NCBI GenBank assembly: GCA_964537685.1
Contig: CAZICM010000019.1
Location: 1-64,000, forward strand
Origin: CAZICM01 sp964537685
GTDB taxonomy: Bacteria; Myxococcota_A; Polyangia; Polyangiales; Polyangiaceae
Direction: 5' to 3'
Length of the DNA stretch: 64,000 nt
Part shown: in pieces, positions 34,565 to 43,377 of the stretch
Position numbering within the stretch: the stretch's first letter is position 1
How the letters are laid out: the number at the start of each line of letters is the position of its first letter
Position numbers and translations under genes: made by a program
Notes under the pieces: model-generated
Told to the model about the DNA's origin: nothing
The model's input: the letters and a program-made list of their open reading frames with translations, nothing else
The model's database searches: none

Positions 34565-35263
34565 GTGTCCGATTCGGAGCCCGATCCGCTGTCCCAGCCT
34601 GAGATTCCGGGTGAGTCCAAAGGCGTTGGGCTTTATCTCGCGGGCACGCTTGTGCTGGCGCTGGGCGCTGGGGCGCTTTTGATGTGGAGATTCGGCTGCG
34701 CTTCATCCGGCGAAGGTCAATCGGGCGCTTCAGCGTTGCCGCCGGCCGTTCAGCAGGCTGTGCCGGGGCAAAAAGGGCCGGAGGCTCCGCTTCCTCTGCA
34801 TGCGCTTCCTCCACCGCCCAAACTCGAGGCCAGCCAAGAAGCCCCGCCTTCCGGCGCCCGTCCGGCGTCTTCGGGTGAGGCCGCGCTGTCTCCGCCGTCT
34901 GCGGCGAAGGGAGGCACCGGCTCAACGGACACGCCTGCCCCCGCCGCCCAGAATCCATGCGCAGCATGCGGCGAAGGCGTTCCCTCGAGCGCTCTGACAC
35001 AAGCCGTGCAATCCGCCGCGGCCTCGGCGCAGGGATGTTATAAACGCGCGCTGCGAAACGCCGAAGTCTCGGGTAGCATCGAAATCAGCGTGAGCATTGG
35101 TTCCACAGGACTAATGTGCAGCGCGCACATCACGAAGGACACGCTGGGCTCCGCCGAAATTTCCTCGTGCGTGCTCGGCAAATTCCAAGGCAAGAGTTTT
35201 CCCGCACCAAAGAGCGGTTGTGTTGTAATCAACGTACCGCTTAAGTTCGAAATTCAGCCCTAG
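34565..35263 (+). CDS. TonB-like protein with AgmX/PglI C-terminal domain
   Basis: 232 residues from GTG 34565. There is a short cytoplasmic N-terminus, one membrane helix (GVGLYLAGTLVLALGAGALLMW), a Pro/Ala/Ser-rich spacer (60-130) and a C-terminal domain. That domain has CYKRALRNAEVSGSIEISVS and LGSAEISSCVLGKFQGKSFP, the AgmX/PglI-type TonB_C-like pattern found in gliding and predatory deltaproteobacteria. It may transduce energy or form part of a motility or secretion complex. No exbB/exbD or tolQR genes are adjacent. Confidence 0.72.
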   Translation: MSDSEPDPLSQPEIPGESKGVGLYLAGTLVLALGAGALLMWRFGCASSGEGQSGASALPPAVQQAVPGQKGPEAPLPLHALPPPPKLEASQEAPPSGARPASSGEAALSPPSAAKGGTGSTDTPAPAAQNPCAACGEGVPSSALTQAVQSAAASAQGCYKRALRNAEVSGSIEISVSIGSTGLMCSAHITKDTLGSAEISSCVLGKFQGKSFPAPKSGCVVINVPLKFEIQP

Positions 35264-35272
35264 AGATCGCCC

Positions 35273-35680
35273 ATGCGAAAGTCACTTGCACCTCGAATTG
35301 GTTCTGTTGGACGTGTTGATTCTGGTTATGCCCGCTTGGTGTACGCGGCGTGTACTGTGCTGCTTTCCGGAGCGTGCATCGCGCTTTTCGGCTGCGCGGC
35401 CGAGGAAGGCATTGCGCCGAATTGCACGCAGGATGTGAACGCGAGCGGGCATCAGGCTGTTGAAAAGGGATGCAATCCCTTTCCGGCCTGCAGCAAGGAT
35501 TTAAACGGCGACGGCAGGCTCACCACCGACGAGACCAATCTCGACGTGGACGTGTGCTGTGGGGATCTGGACACGACCGGCGACGGCAAAGACTATCTCT
35601 ATCAGATCTGCCTGTATGGCTACGGCGCGGCACCGCTTCCGAACGCGGGCAACAACGGCACAGGCGGCGGCGGAAGCTAA
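35273..35680 (+). CDS. Small lipoprotein with EF-hand-like segment
   Basis: 135 residues. The hydrophobic N-terminus ends in lipobox ALFGC. The mature part has several Cys and a dockerin/EF-hand-like calcium loop, DLNGDGRLTTDE, followed by a second Asp-rich stretch, DLDTTGDGKDY. The tail is Gly-rich. It may bind calcium at the cell surface. Family unknown. It lies 9 bases after the AgmX/PglI gene. Confidence 0.6.
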   Translation: MRKSLAPRIGSVGRVDSGYARLVYAACTVLLSGACIALFGCAAEEGIAPNCTQDVNASGHQAVEKGCNPFPACSKDLNGDGRLTTDETNLDVDVCCGDLDTTGDGKDYLYQICLYGYGAAPLPNAGNNGTGGGGS

Positions 35681-35704
35681 TCGTTCGACCTTTGCATCAA
35701 GTTC

Positions 35705-36547
35705 ATGGGCGGCGTTCTTCTCAGCGTTGCGTACGACGGCCGCCCTTTTTCAGGCTTTGCCTTTCAGCCCTCGCAGCGCACGGTAGCGGGCGAGCTCTTA
35801 GGCGCGCTTCAAGCTATCGATCCGGCCATCTTAGAGCTCCGGGGCGCAAGCCGTACCGATGCAGGCGTGCACGCTAAAGATCAGCGCGTAGCCTTCGATA
35901 CAGGAAGCAAAAGCGAAAAGATCCCGCCCAGGGGCTGGGTATTCGCATTGTGCCGGCATTTGCCCAGCGAAATCGCGGTACGAACGGCGGCCTTCGTTCC
36001 AGCGGGCTACACCCCCCGCTTTGACAGCCTGGGCAAGCGTTACCGCTACACACTGCTCCGCGATTGGGTGCGCGATCCATTTTGGGACGGACGGGTGTGG
36101 AGGACCGACGAGCTGTTCAAGCCCAGCGCCGCCGGACTGATCCGCGATGAAGCCCGGCATCTTGTTGGAACGCACGATTTTAAAGCCTTTCGCTCGAGCG
36201 CCGATGAACGCGAAAACACCGTGCGCACCATCGTGAAGGTCGATATTGCCGAGAGCACCTGGGATCCGCGCGTGCTTCATATCGACATCACAGGCACGGC
36301 GTTTATGCACAACATGGTGCGCATTATCGTGGGCACACTGGTGGATGTGGCGCGCGGAAAGCTGGCCCAAGGCGCCGTATTGCGAGCGCTTGTCTCGGGA
36401 AAACGAACGGATGCCGGCATCACCGCACCGGCCGCAGGACTGTGCTTGGAGCGCACTTTTTTAAAACAGCGGGCCGAAGATCCCTGGCCCGCCGAGCAGC
36501 CCGAAGAGGAACAACTTTCCGAAGAGTTGCGCGCTCTCATTGGCTAA
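35705..36547 (+). CDS. truA: tRNA pseudouridine(38-40) synthase TruA
   Basis: 280 residues. The N-terminal VAYDGRPFSGFAFQP is the TruA start motif. The catalytic Asp lies in GASRTDAGVHA near residue 56. The second-half signatures HDFKAFRS and FMHNMVRIIVGTLVDVARGK are all present. It isomerises uridines in the tRNA anticodon arm. It is separated by 24 bases from the lipoprotein upstream and by 9 from the HtrA gene. Confidence 0.95.
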   Translation: MGGVLLSVAYDGRPFSGFAFQPSQRTVAGELLGALQAIDPAILELRGASRTDAGVHAKDQRVAFDTGSKSEKIPPRGWVFALCRHLPSEIAVRTAAFVPAGYTPRFDSLGKRYRYTLLRDWVRDPFWDGRVWRTDELFKPSAAGLIRDEARHLVGTHDFKAFRSSADERENTVRTIVKVDIAESTWDPRVLHIDITGTAFMHNMVRIIVGTLVDVARGKLAQGAVLRALVSGKRTDAGITAPAAGLCLERTFLKQRAEDPWPAEQPEEEQLSEELRALIG

Positions 36548-36556
36548 ACTTTGGGC

Positions 36557-38011
36557 ATGCCCGCCCAATTTCGTTTTGCGTTCCGCTTTGCTTTGCCGGT
36601 GGCGTTTTTGTTGTCGGCCATTCCAGCCGCCGCCCAGTCGATCGCCGCCCAGCCTGCCAAAAAGCCCGCGCCGACCATTCCAGCCGTGGCGGGCAAACCC
36701 AAGGCGCTGCCTGCGCCTCCGGCCAAGCCGACCAAGCCAAAAGCCGAGCCCGCGGGCATTTCCGAGCTCCGGAAACTCAGCGAAGGCTTTGCGGCCGTCG
36801 CCGAAAAAGTCAGTCCCTCCGTGGTTCAAATTGAAGTCGTCGCCGATGCAGGAACGGCCTCATCGGCGCAATTCGTGGGATCGGACGGAGAGCGCAAAAG
36901 CACAGGCTCCGGCGTCATCTTTTCATCCAGCGGCGCGATCATCACCAACAACCATGTCATTGAGGGCGCGCGCTCCATCAACGTGCGGCTCAAGGATGGC
37001 CGGATCATGTCCGCCGAGCTTGCGGGCCGCGATCCAGCGACCGATCTCGCGGTGATCCGCATTCAGGCCGAAGGCTTGCCCACCGTTGAATTTGCCGACA
37101 GCGATGCGGCCAAGGTCGGCGAATGGGTAGTGGCCATCGGTTCGCCTTTTGGGCTTGGAAGCACGGTTACCACAGGCGTTCTCTCGGCCAAAGGAAGGGG
37201 CGTGGGCGTGAACGCCGTCGAGGATTATCTGCAGACCGACGCGAGCATCAATCCCGGCAATTCCGGCGGCCCGCTCGTCAATCTGGATGGGCATGTGCTC
37301 GGCATCAACACCATGATCGTAAGCCGCGGCCAGGGCATTGGCCTTGCGGTTCCCGCGCGCCTGGTGAAGCGCGTGGCCGATCAACTGCTGAAGACAGGCC
37401 GGGTTACGCGCGCATACGTAGGTATTGGCCTTCAAGATCTCACGCCTCAGCTCGCGGCTGAACTAACCAATCCGCCTTCCGCGGGCGCGCTGGTGAATTC
37501 GGTGACGCCTGGAGGCCCCGCGCAGCAGGCCAATCTGGAGCCGGGCGATGTTGTCACCCAAGTGGATGGAAAACCCACAGCCAACGCGCAAGACGTGATC
37601 CGCGAGATTTTCTCGCATGATGTAGGCGAAACCATTTCGCTGGAAGTCGTTCGCCTGGGCAAGCGGTATCAGACCAAAGCCACGCTGAAAGAGCGCAAGG
37701 AAGAAGCGCCGCCTCAATTGCCCATCGAGCGGAAACTGCCATCGCAGCCCCGTTTTGGACTGACCTTGAGAGATGTGGTCGACAATGAAAAGCCCAAGGG
37801 AAGCGCTGGATCGGTGGTGTCGGTGGTCGTGGAAGTGGCGCCGGATTCCATGGCAGAGCGGGCGGGCGTGCGCGCCGGCGACATGATCTTGGATGCGGAT
37901 GATGTGCGGCTTCCGACGACCGATCAGGTGAATGAAAAGGCGCAGGATGGACGGCTATTGCTTCGCCTGCGCCGCAAGAGCGCAACCTTCTACACGGCCA
38001 TTCGCAAATAA
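36557..38011 (+). CDS. HtrA/DegP-family periplasmic serine protease
   Basis: About 484 residues from ATG 36557. The signal peptide ends at AAAQS. A Pro/Ala/Lys-rich spacer leads to the trypsin-like domain with a complete triad: His in ITNNHVIEGA, Asp in DLAVIRI and Ser in NPGNSGGPL. Two PDZ domains follow, at about 285-375 (YVGIGLQDL, GGPAQQANLEPGDVV) and 395-480 (APDSMAERAGVRAGDMI). It degrades or refolds damaged envelope proteins. It ends 19 bases before the convergent kinase gene. Confidence 0.93.
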   Translation: MPAQFRFAFRFALPVAFLLSAIPAAAQSIAAQPAKKPAPTIPAVAGKPKALPAPPAKPTKPKAEPAGISELRKLSEGFAAVAEKVSPSVVQIEVVADAGTASSAQFVGSDGERKSTGSGVIFSSSGAIITNNHVIEGARSINVRLKDGRIMSAELAGRDPATDLAVIRIQAEGLPTVEFADSDAAKVGEWVVAIGSPFGLGSTVTTGVLSAKGRGVGVNAVEDYLQTDASINPGNSGGPLVNLDGHVLGINTMIVSRGQGIGLAVPARLVKRVADQLLKTGRVTRAYVGIGLQDLTPQLAAELTNPPSAGALVNSVTPGGPAQQANLEPGDVVTQVDGKPTANAQDVIREIFSHDVGETISLEVVRLGKRYQTKATLKERKEEAPPQLPIERKLPSQPRFGLTLRDVVDNEKPKGSAGSVVSVVVEVAPDSMAERAGVRAGDMILDADDVRLPTTDQVNEKAQDGRLLLRLRRKSATFYTAIRK

Positions 38012-38030
38012 TCGCCGCGCTTTATTTCAA

Positions 38031-39569
38031 TCAAAGCTCGTTGCCAATTCTGCGCCCGCTTGGCTTTAGCGTAGGTGTTGCTTTGGGCGCGGGTCCCGGT
38101 GTGGAAGTGCTTTTGATCGGCGCACTCTTGGCCGCCGAAGCGTTGGCCGGAGGCGCTGACTCGGCGGTGTCCGAAGCTGCTGTTTCGGCAGATGCAGCGG
38201 ATGCCGTGGGCGCGGGCGAAGATGCTGGACTGGGTTCGGTGCTGATCAGCGCGGACTTCGCGGGCGCCGGTGAATCGCCGCCAAACAAAAAAAACGCGCC
38301 CAAACCAAGCCCCGCCAGCACAACCGTCCCCAGGCCAATAGCCAACAGCCCCAATTGCTGATTGCGGGACGAAGATGGAACAGGAGCGGCGCGCCTCGGC
38401 GGAGGAGGAAGCGACTCGCCTCTGGCTGTTACACCTTGAGCAGGCGGCGGCAGCGGCAAAGGCAGAGCGCTCAGACCTGGAGCACCCGGATGCGCATAAG
38501 GCAAAGGAGCGGCCGGAGGCGGAACATAGGGTGAAGACTGCGGATGCGCGGGTGCAGGCATCGCCGTCCCAGGAGGGCTTGGCCAAGGCGAAGGCGCGCT
38601 TCCCATGGCCTCCATAGCCAGCGTCCCCGAACGCGGTGCAGTGCGCGCCGGAGAAGGCAAAAACCCCGATGTCTCGGGCGCTGTGGGCCGTATCGAATCC
38701 GGGGCCGGATTCAGCGCGATCCACCTCGAAATCGCCGCCTGAAAATCCTTCGCCGAAGCAAAGCGGGCATCCGGCTCACGCTCCATCGCGGTACGGATAA
38801 TGGCCGCGAAGGTTGGATCGAGATCGGGCACCACCGTTTCAGCGGGAGGCGGAGCTTCAAGCGCGATTTTAAACACCAGCTCGTTAAACGTTTCGGCCGA
38901 AAAAGGAAGCCTTCCCGTAATGGCCTGGTACATCACCACGCCCACCGAATACAGATCGCTGCGCGCATCGATATTGCGCAAACCCCGCGCCTGTTCGGGC
39001 GAAAGATAATAAGGCGTCCCCACAACAGCGCCGGTTCTGGTCATGCTCATCGCATCGCCGGACAGCGTTGAAAACTTCGACACACCAAAATCGAGCACCT
39101 TTACAAAGTCGCGCTGCCCCGTCCGCTGCCGCACCAAAAACACATTCTCAGGCTTTAAATCGCGGTGAATGATGCCAATCTTATGCGCCGCCGAAAGCCC
39201 TTCGAGAATCTGGTACACAATCGGCGCCGCCTCATGAGGCATGAGCCGCTTATTCCGCTTGATTCTCGTCGCTAAATCTTCCCCCTCGAGAAACTCCATC
39301 ACCAAATACAGCTCACCCGAGGGCAGGCTCCCAAAATCGAGCACCTCCACAATGTGCTCCGAGCCAATCATTCCAGCGGCTTTTGCTTCCTGCTCGAAAC
39401 GCCTGGCAGCCGTCTCATGCGAAGCCAGCGTCGCGTGCAGCACCTTCAGCGCAACCCGCCTTCGGATGCGGATGTTCTCGCCTTCATACACCGCGCCCAT
39501 TCCGCCCTCGCCGAGCAGGCGCACCACGCGGTATTTCCCATCCACAAGCGTGCCGGCTTCTACATCCAT
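38031..39569 (-). CDS. Membrane-anchored serine/threonine protein kinase
   Basis: 512 residues. The kinase domain (11-270) has P-loop GEGGMGAVYEG, Lys in VALKVL, the HRDLKPENV catalytic loop, DFGVSKF and GTPYYLSPEQA. All key residues are intact. A Pro-rich juxtamembrane stretch (290-400) precedes one membrane helix (LGLLAIGLGTVVLAGLGLGAF) and an Ala/Ser/Pro-rich outside tail with no PASTA repeats. Such PknB-type kinases are numerous in Myxococcota. It is divergent from the NamZ-like gene. The substrate is unknown. Confidence 0.92.
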   Translation of the reverse strand: MDVEAGTLVDGKYRVVRLLGEGGMGAVYEGENIRIRRRVALKVLHATLASHETAARRFEQEAKAAGMIGSEHIVEVLDFGSLPSGELYLVMEFLEGEDLATRIKRNKRLMPHEAAPIVYQILEGLSAAHKIGIIHRDLKPENVFLVRQRTGQRDFVKVLDFGVSKFSTLSGDAMSMTRTGAVVGTPYYLSPEQARGLRNIDARSDLYSVGVVMYQAITGRLPFSAETFNELVFKIALEAPPPAETVVPDLDPTFAAIIRTAMEREPDARFASAKDFQAAISRWIALNPAPDSIRPTAPETSGFLPSPARTAPRSGTLAMEAMGSAPSPWPSPPGTAMPAPAHPQSSPYVPPPAAPLPYAHPGAPGLSALPLPLPPPAQGVTARGESLPPPPRRAAPVPSSSRNQQLGLLAIGLGTVVLAGLGLGAFFLFGGDSPAPAKSALISTEPSPASSPAPTASAASAETAASDTAESAPPANASAAKSAPIKSTSTPGPAPKATPTLKPSGRRIGNEL

Positions 39570-39712
39570 GCTTCGGCCTGTTTACGGAGCGGCGCTTATC
39601 ATACGCGCTTTTTCGCGTTGCCCCGCCCGATACAACAGCTTTCTTTTCCCATGTTTTTCTTCTCTGTTAGGACAGCGTGCCCCCGCGTTTCCGGGGCGCG
39701 GAGCGATGAATT

Positions 39713-40930
39713 GTGCACAGTGGACTCGATCGGCTTCCACAACTTCTAGGCTTGCTTTCAAGATTCAAGAGCTCGCGCTTCGGCGTGCTCGCCCACCCTG
39801 CCAGCGTGAATGCGGGCTTTGTTCATCTTGCGCAAATCCTCGCTGAAAACGGCCTTCGCCCCGCTCTTCTGTTCGGTCCAGAGCACGGTTATGGAGGCGA
39901 AGCTCAAGACATGATCGGCGTCCCCGAAGCCATCGATTCAAGAAGCGGCGCGCCCATCAAAAGCCTCTACGGCGATCGCTTTGAAGATCTATCGCCCCGC
40001 TCCGAAGACATGGCGTCCTTGGATCTATTGCTTATCGATCTCGCCGATGTCGGCTCGCGCTACTACACCTTCGTGTGGACCGCTCTTCTCTGCCTTCGCG
40101 CAGCGGCCAAGCGAGGCGTTCACACCATCGTTCTCGACCGCCCCAATCCCATCTCGGGCGATCTTCAAAGCGCCGAGGGAGCCACACAAAAACCGGGTTA
40201 CTTATCCTTTGTCGGACTCGAGCCCTTACCCATCCGCCACGGGCTCACCGTTGGAGAAATCCTCGCCTACTTCGCCCAGCGCGACGGCCTCCCCCTCGGA
40301 CCCGGCGGAGCCCTCTCCATCGTCTCCGTTCAAGATTGGGATCGAAGCTCGCTCGCTCAGCAATGGCGCACGTCATCCTTCGTCATGACATCGCCCAATA
40401 TGCCCACCGCCGACACCGCCTTGGTCTATCCAGGCGGCTGCTTAATCGAAGGCACCAATCTCTCCGAGGGCCGGGGCACCACCCGTCCTTTTGAATTGGT
40501 CGGCGCTCCTTGGCTCGATGGAGAACGCTTGGCCAAAACGCTCAATAGCCTTGGATTTGAAGGTTTCTACGCGCGCCCGCTCACCTTTAGGCCCACATTT
40601 CATAAGCATGGAGGCCAAATTGTAGGAGGTGTTCAAATCCACGTCACCGATCCCAAACGCTTCAGGCCCGCCGCCGTCTACACCGCGCTGGTTGCGATCG
40701 CGCATCACCATCATCCCGAGCACTTCCGATTTCGCACCGAACGCTACGAATACGTCGACCATATTCCGGCCTTCGATCTGCTCACAGGTTCGGACTCGGC
40801 CCGCCTTGCCATTGAAAAGGGCGAAGATCCCAAAGCCATTGCCATGGCCGTTTCCGAGCCTGATCCGGCCTGGTCAAAAGAGCATGCCTATGCGCAAAGA
40901 CTTGCGGAAAAAGCCGCAATCATGGCTTAG
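39713..40930 (+). CDS. DUF1343/NamZ-like exo-beta-N-acetylmuramidase
   Basis: 405 residues from GTG 39713, preceded by GGAG at about 9 bases. It has FGPEHGYGGEAQD, LLIDLADVGSRYYTFVWT, VLDRPNPISG, EPLPIRHGLTVGEI and the C-terminal YPGGCLIEGTNLSEGRGTTR region. These are the conserved blocks of DUF1343 (NamZ family), which removes terminal N-acetylmuramic acid from peptidoglycan fragments. It has no signal peptide, so cytoplasmic recycling is more likely than export. A CysE-like acetyltransferase gene follows after 14 bases. Confidence 0.88.
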   Translation: MHSGLDRLPQLLGLLSRFKSSRFGVLAHPASVNAGFVHLAQILAENGLRPALLFGPEHGYGGEAQDMIGVPEAIDSRSGAPIKSLYGDRFEDLSPRSEDMASLDLLLIDLADVGSRYYTFVWTALLCLRAAAKRGVHTIVLDRPNPISGDLQSAEGATQKPGYLSFVGLEPLPIRHGLTVGEILAYFAQRDGLPLGPGGALSIVSVQDWDRSSLAQQWRTSSFVMTSPNMPTADTALVYPGGCLIEGTNLSEGRGTTRPFELVGAPWLDGERLAKTLNSLGFEGFYARPLTFRPTFHKHGGQIVGGVQIHVTDPKRFRPAAVYTALVAIAHHHHPEHFRFRTERYEYVDHIPAFDLLTGSDSARLAIEKGEDPKAIAMAVSEPDPAWSKEHAYAQRLAEKAAIMA

Positions 40931-40944
40931 ATCGCAGAGCCCCG

Positions 40945-41502
40945 ATGTTCTTCCGCCAATGCTCCGACGACCTAAAAGCCCTTGCCCAGGCCGAGTTTCA
41001 TGAAGTCACCGCCCAAAGCCTAAAGCGCGCGGCCCACTTGGATTCGTTTCCCATTTTGATGATGTACCGGGCCCGCATGGAAGCGCGCCGCCTGCATATT
41101 CCAGGCATAAACAGGCTTCTCCGGCTTACCCAAATGAGCCTCTACGGCATCGAGATCGGCAAAGATGTACAGCTCGGCGAAGGCGTCAGCTTTGTGCACA
41201 GCCTGGGAACGGTCATCGGAGGCAACGCAAAAATAGGCGCGCGCGTGCGCTTTATGGGCAACAACACCGTCGGCACAGCCAAGGACAATGGCTACCCGGT
41301 GATTGAAGACGACGTGGTCGTCGGCTGCGGAGCCCGTATTTTAGGGCCTATTGTCGTGGGCTGCGGCGCCGTTATCGGAGCGAATGCGGTTGTATTGCAG
41401 GATGTGCCCAAGGGCGCCGTTATGGCCGGCGTGCCCGCGCGCGCGGTGGGAATGCGCGGCGCGGACTTCCATCAGCAGATTTACAAAATATCGAAAGGAT
41501 AA
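40945..41502 (+). CDS. Serine acetyltransferase-like hexapeptide acetyltransferase
   Basis: 185 residues. A helical N-terminus (1-60) leads to a left-handed beta helix of hexapeptide repeats (IEIGKDVQLGEGVSFVHSLG, VIEDDVVVGCGARILGPI, VVGCGAVIGANAVV) and the closing AVMAGVPARAVG. His in FVHSLGTVIGG corresponds to the catalytic His. It resembles CysE-type enzymes, but the N-terminal domain is shorter than in E. coli CysE. A sugar or other amino-acyl acceptor is therefore possible. It overlaps the convergent acyl-CoA dehydrogenase gene by 22 bases. Confidence 0.78.
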   Translation: MFFRQCSDDLKALAQAEFHEVTAQSLKRAAHLDSFPILMMYRARMEARRLHIPGINRLLRLTQMSLYGIEIGKDVQLGEGVSFVHSLGTVIGGNAKIGARVRFMGNNTVGTAKDNGYPVIEDDVVVGCGARILGPIVVGCGAVIGANAVVLQDVPKGAVMAGVPARAVGMRGADFHQQIYKISKG

Positions 41503-43208
41503 GCCCGATCGGTATAGGCCCGGCTGGCCACCGCTTTACGGAGCTCATCGTCATTCTTGTGAAAATCCGAGATGTGCTGGCGCAGCCGCTTATGCGCCAT
41601 ACCCACGAAAATCGACGTTAGATCCAGCTCGCGGCGAGCGCCTTCCTGGCCCCGCTTTTCGATGGCCCGCGTCGTGCGCGCGATACATGCCGCGATGCCG
41701 TACAAATCCATCGCCATCTCCGCGATGCGCCGCTGCGTGTACTGCATCTCGGCAATCTCGCGCCCGTGCTTGCGCAGCATGTTCTCCGTCTGCGCCGACA
41801 GCTCGTTCATGTACTCCTCGAAAATCACCGCCTCGCGGCTCAACAGCGGATGCGCCTTAAACAGCCTCTCCCGCCCCAGCACGCTCTTGGCCTTGCGAAT
41901 CGCAAAATCGCTGAGCAAACCAAAACCTTTGATCGGCTCGCGCATCGCCTTCACCACTTCGCTCAGCGCCTTGCCCGGACCCTGCATGCCCGACAGCGCG
42001 ATAAAGCAGCGCAGAATCTCGTTCGTTCCCTCGAAAATCATGTTGATGCGCGAATCGCGCAGCAGCCGCTCATAGGGATATTCCTGCATGTAGCCAATGC
42101 CCGCCGCGATTTGCAGCGTCTCGTTCACCACAAACCACAGCGACTCCGAACCCACCACTTTGCAGATCGCGCTCTCGAGCGAGTAGTCCGGAATCTTCGC
42201 GTCCACCAATCCCGTCGTGAGATAAGTCATCGACTCGAGCGCGAAATTCTGCGCGAGCATCGTCGCGATTTTATCTTTGATCAGCCCGAATTCACCGATA
42301 TTGCGGCCGAAGGCCCGCCTTTCCTGAACCCTATCGATAGCGAGCTTAATCATCGTATTGCTGCCGCCGAGACATCCGGCCGCCAAACCAAGCCGCCCGC
42401 TGTTCAGCACTTCCATCGCCACCTTAAAGCCCTTGCCCACCTCGCCGAGCACGTTCTCCCGGGGCACTTTCACATCATCGAAGAAAATCTCCGTCGTCGA
42501 GCTGCCCCGAATGCCCATCTTGTGCTCGCTCGGCCCGTTTCTCAGGCCCTCGCCGCGCTCCACGATAAAGGCCGTAATCTTGGGTTTCGATCCTTCATGC
42601 ACGGCGGAAGTCCGCGCGAACACCGTAAACACATCGGCAAAACCGCCGTTGGTGATCCAAATCTTCGAACCATTCAGGATGTAATGCGAACCATCCGGTG
42701 AAAGCTCGGCCCGCGTCTTAATGGCGGCCGCGTCCGAACCCGCGCCCGGCTCTGTCAGCGCGAAGGCCGCCACCCTCTCGCCCGTCGCGAGCGCGGGCAG
42801 ATACTTTTGTTTTTGCTCGGGCGTACCAAACAGCAAAATCGCCTTCAAACCAATGGATTGATGCGCGCCCAGCGTCACGGCGAGCGAGGCATCCAGCCCG
42901 CCGATCTCCTGCATGATGCGCACATAAGCGGTCGTGCTCAGTCCCGCGCCCCCATATTCGGTCGGAATCTGAAGCCCAAACAAACCCATGCCTTTCAAAT
43001 CGCTCAGCACTTGGGCAGGAATCTCGTGCTCTTGATCGATCTTCGCGCTGTCGACATTGGCGGCGAAGTAGCGGCGCACTTCTTCCAGCATCATCGACGT
43101 GGTTTCGCGTTCTTCCGCGGCCATTTCTGGATACGGAAAAATCAAATCCTCCGGGACGACGCCGTGAAATAGCGCCTTCATAAAACTTTGTTCGAACAGG
43201 GAGGTCAC
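41481..43208 (-). CDS. Acyl-CoA dehydrogenase (VLCAD/ACAD9-like)
   Basis: 575 residues starting at GTG 43208, which has an excellent AAAGGAG seven bases upstream. It shows GLQIPTEYGGAGLSTTAY, AFALTEPGAGSDAAAIKT and WITNGGFADVFTVFA, and the C-terminal FAD segment YEGTNEI is present as FEGTNEILR. The extra roughly 180-residue C-terminal helical region beyond the usual 380-400 residues is like membrane-associated very-long-chain acyl-CoA dehydrogenases. It catalyses the first step of beta-oxidation. No other fad genes are adjacent. Confidence 0.92.
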   Translation of the reverse strand: MTSLFEQSFMKALFHGVVPEDLIFPYPEMAAEERETTSMMLEEVRRYFAANVDSAKIDQEHEIPAQVLSDLKGMGLFGLQIPTEYGGAGLSTTAYVRIMQEIGGLDASLAVTLGAHQSIGLKAILLFGTPEQKQKYLPALATGERVAAFALTEPGAGSDAAAIKTRAELSPDGSHYILNGSKIWITNGGFADVFTVFARTSAVHEGSKPKITAFIVERGEGLRNGPSEHKMGIRGSSTTEIFFDDVKVPRENVLGEVGKGFKVAMEVLNSGRLGLAAGCLGGSNTMIKLAIDRVQERRAFGRNIGEFGLIKDKIATMLAQNFALESMTYLTTGLVDAKIPDYSLESAICKVVGSESLWFVVNETLQIAAGIGYMQEYPYERLLRDSRINMIFEGTNEILRCFIALSGMQGPGKALSEVVKAMREPIKGFGLLSDFAIRKAKSVLGRERLFKAHPLLSREAVIFEEYMNELSAQTENMLRKHGREIAEMQYTQRRIAEMAMDLYGIAACIARTTRAIEKRGQEGARRELDLTSIFVGMAHKRLRQHISDFHKNDDELRKAVASRAYTDRAYPFDIL

Positions 43209-43377
43209 AGCCGTGCTCCTTTCTCCGATACCGTCATGGGGACGATATGATCGATATTGTTTCCACCATGATGAAATTGTTCATCTGGGGAAGCCTGGCC
43301 ACCTTACACCTAGGATGTTGGTGTTGCACGCACTGCGTTAAGAAAGCGTGTTTCCGTCGCCAGCGATTGCCGTCCAT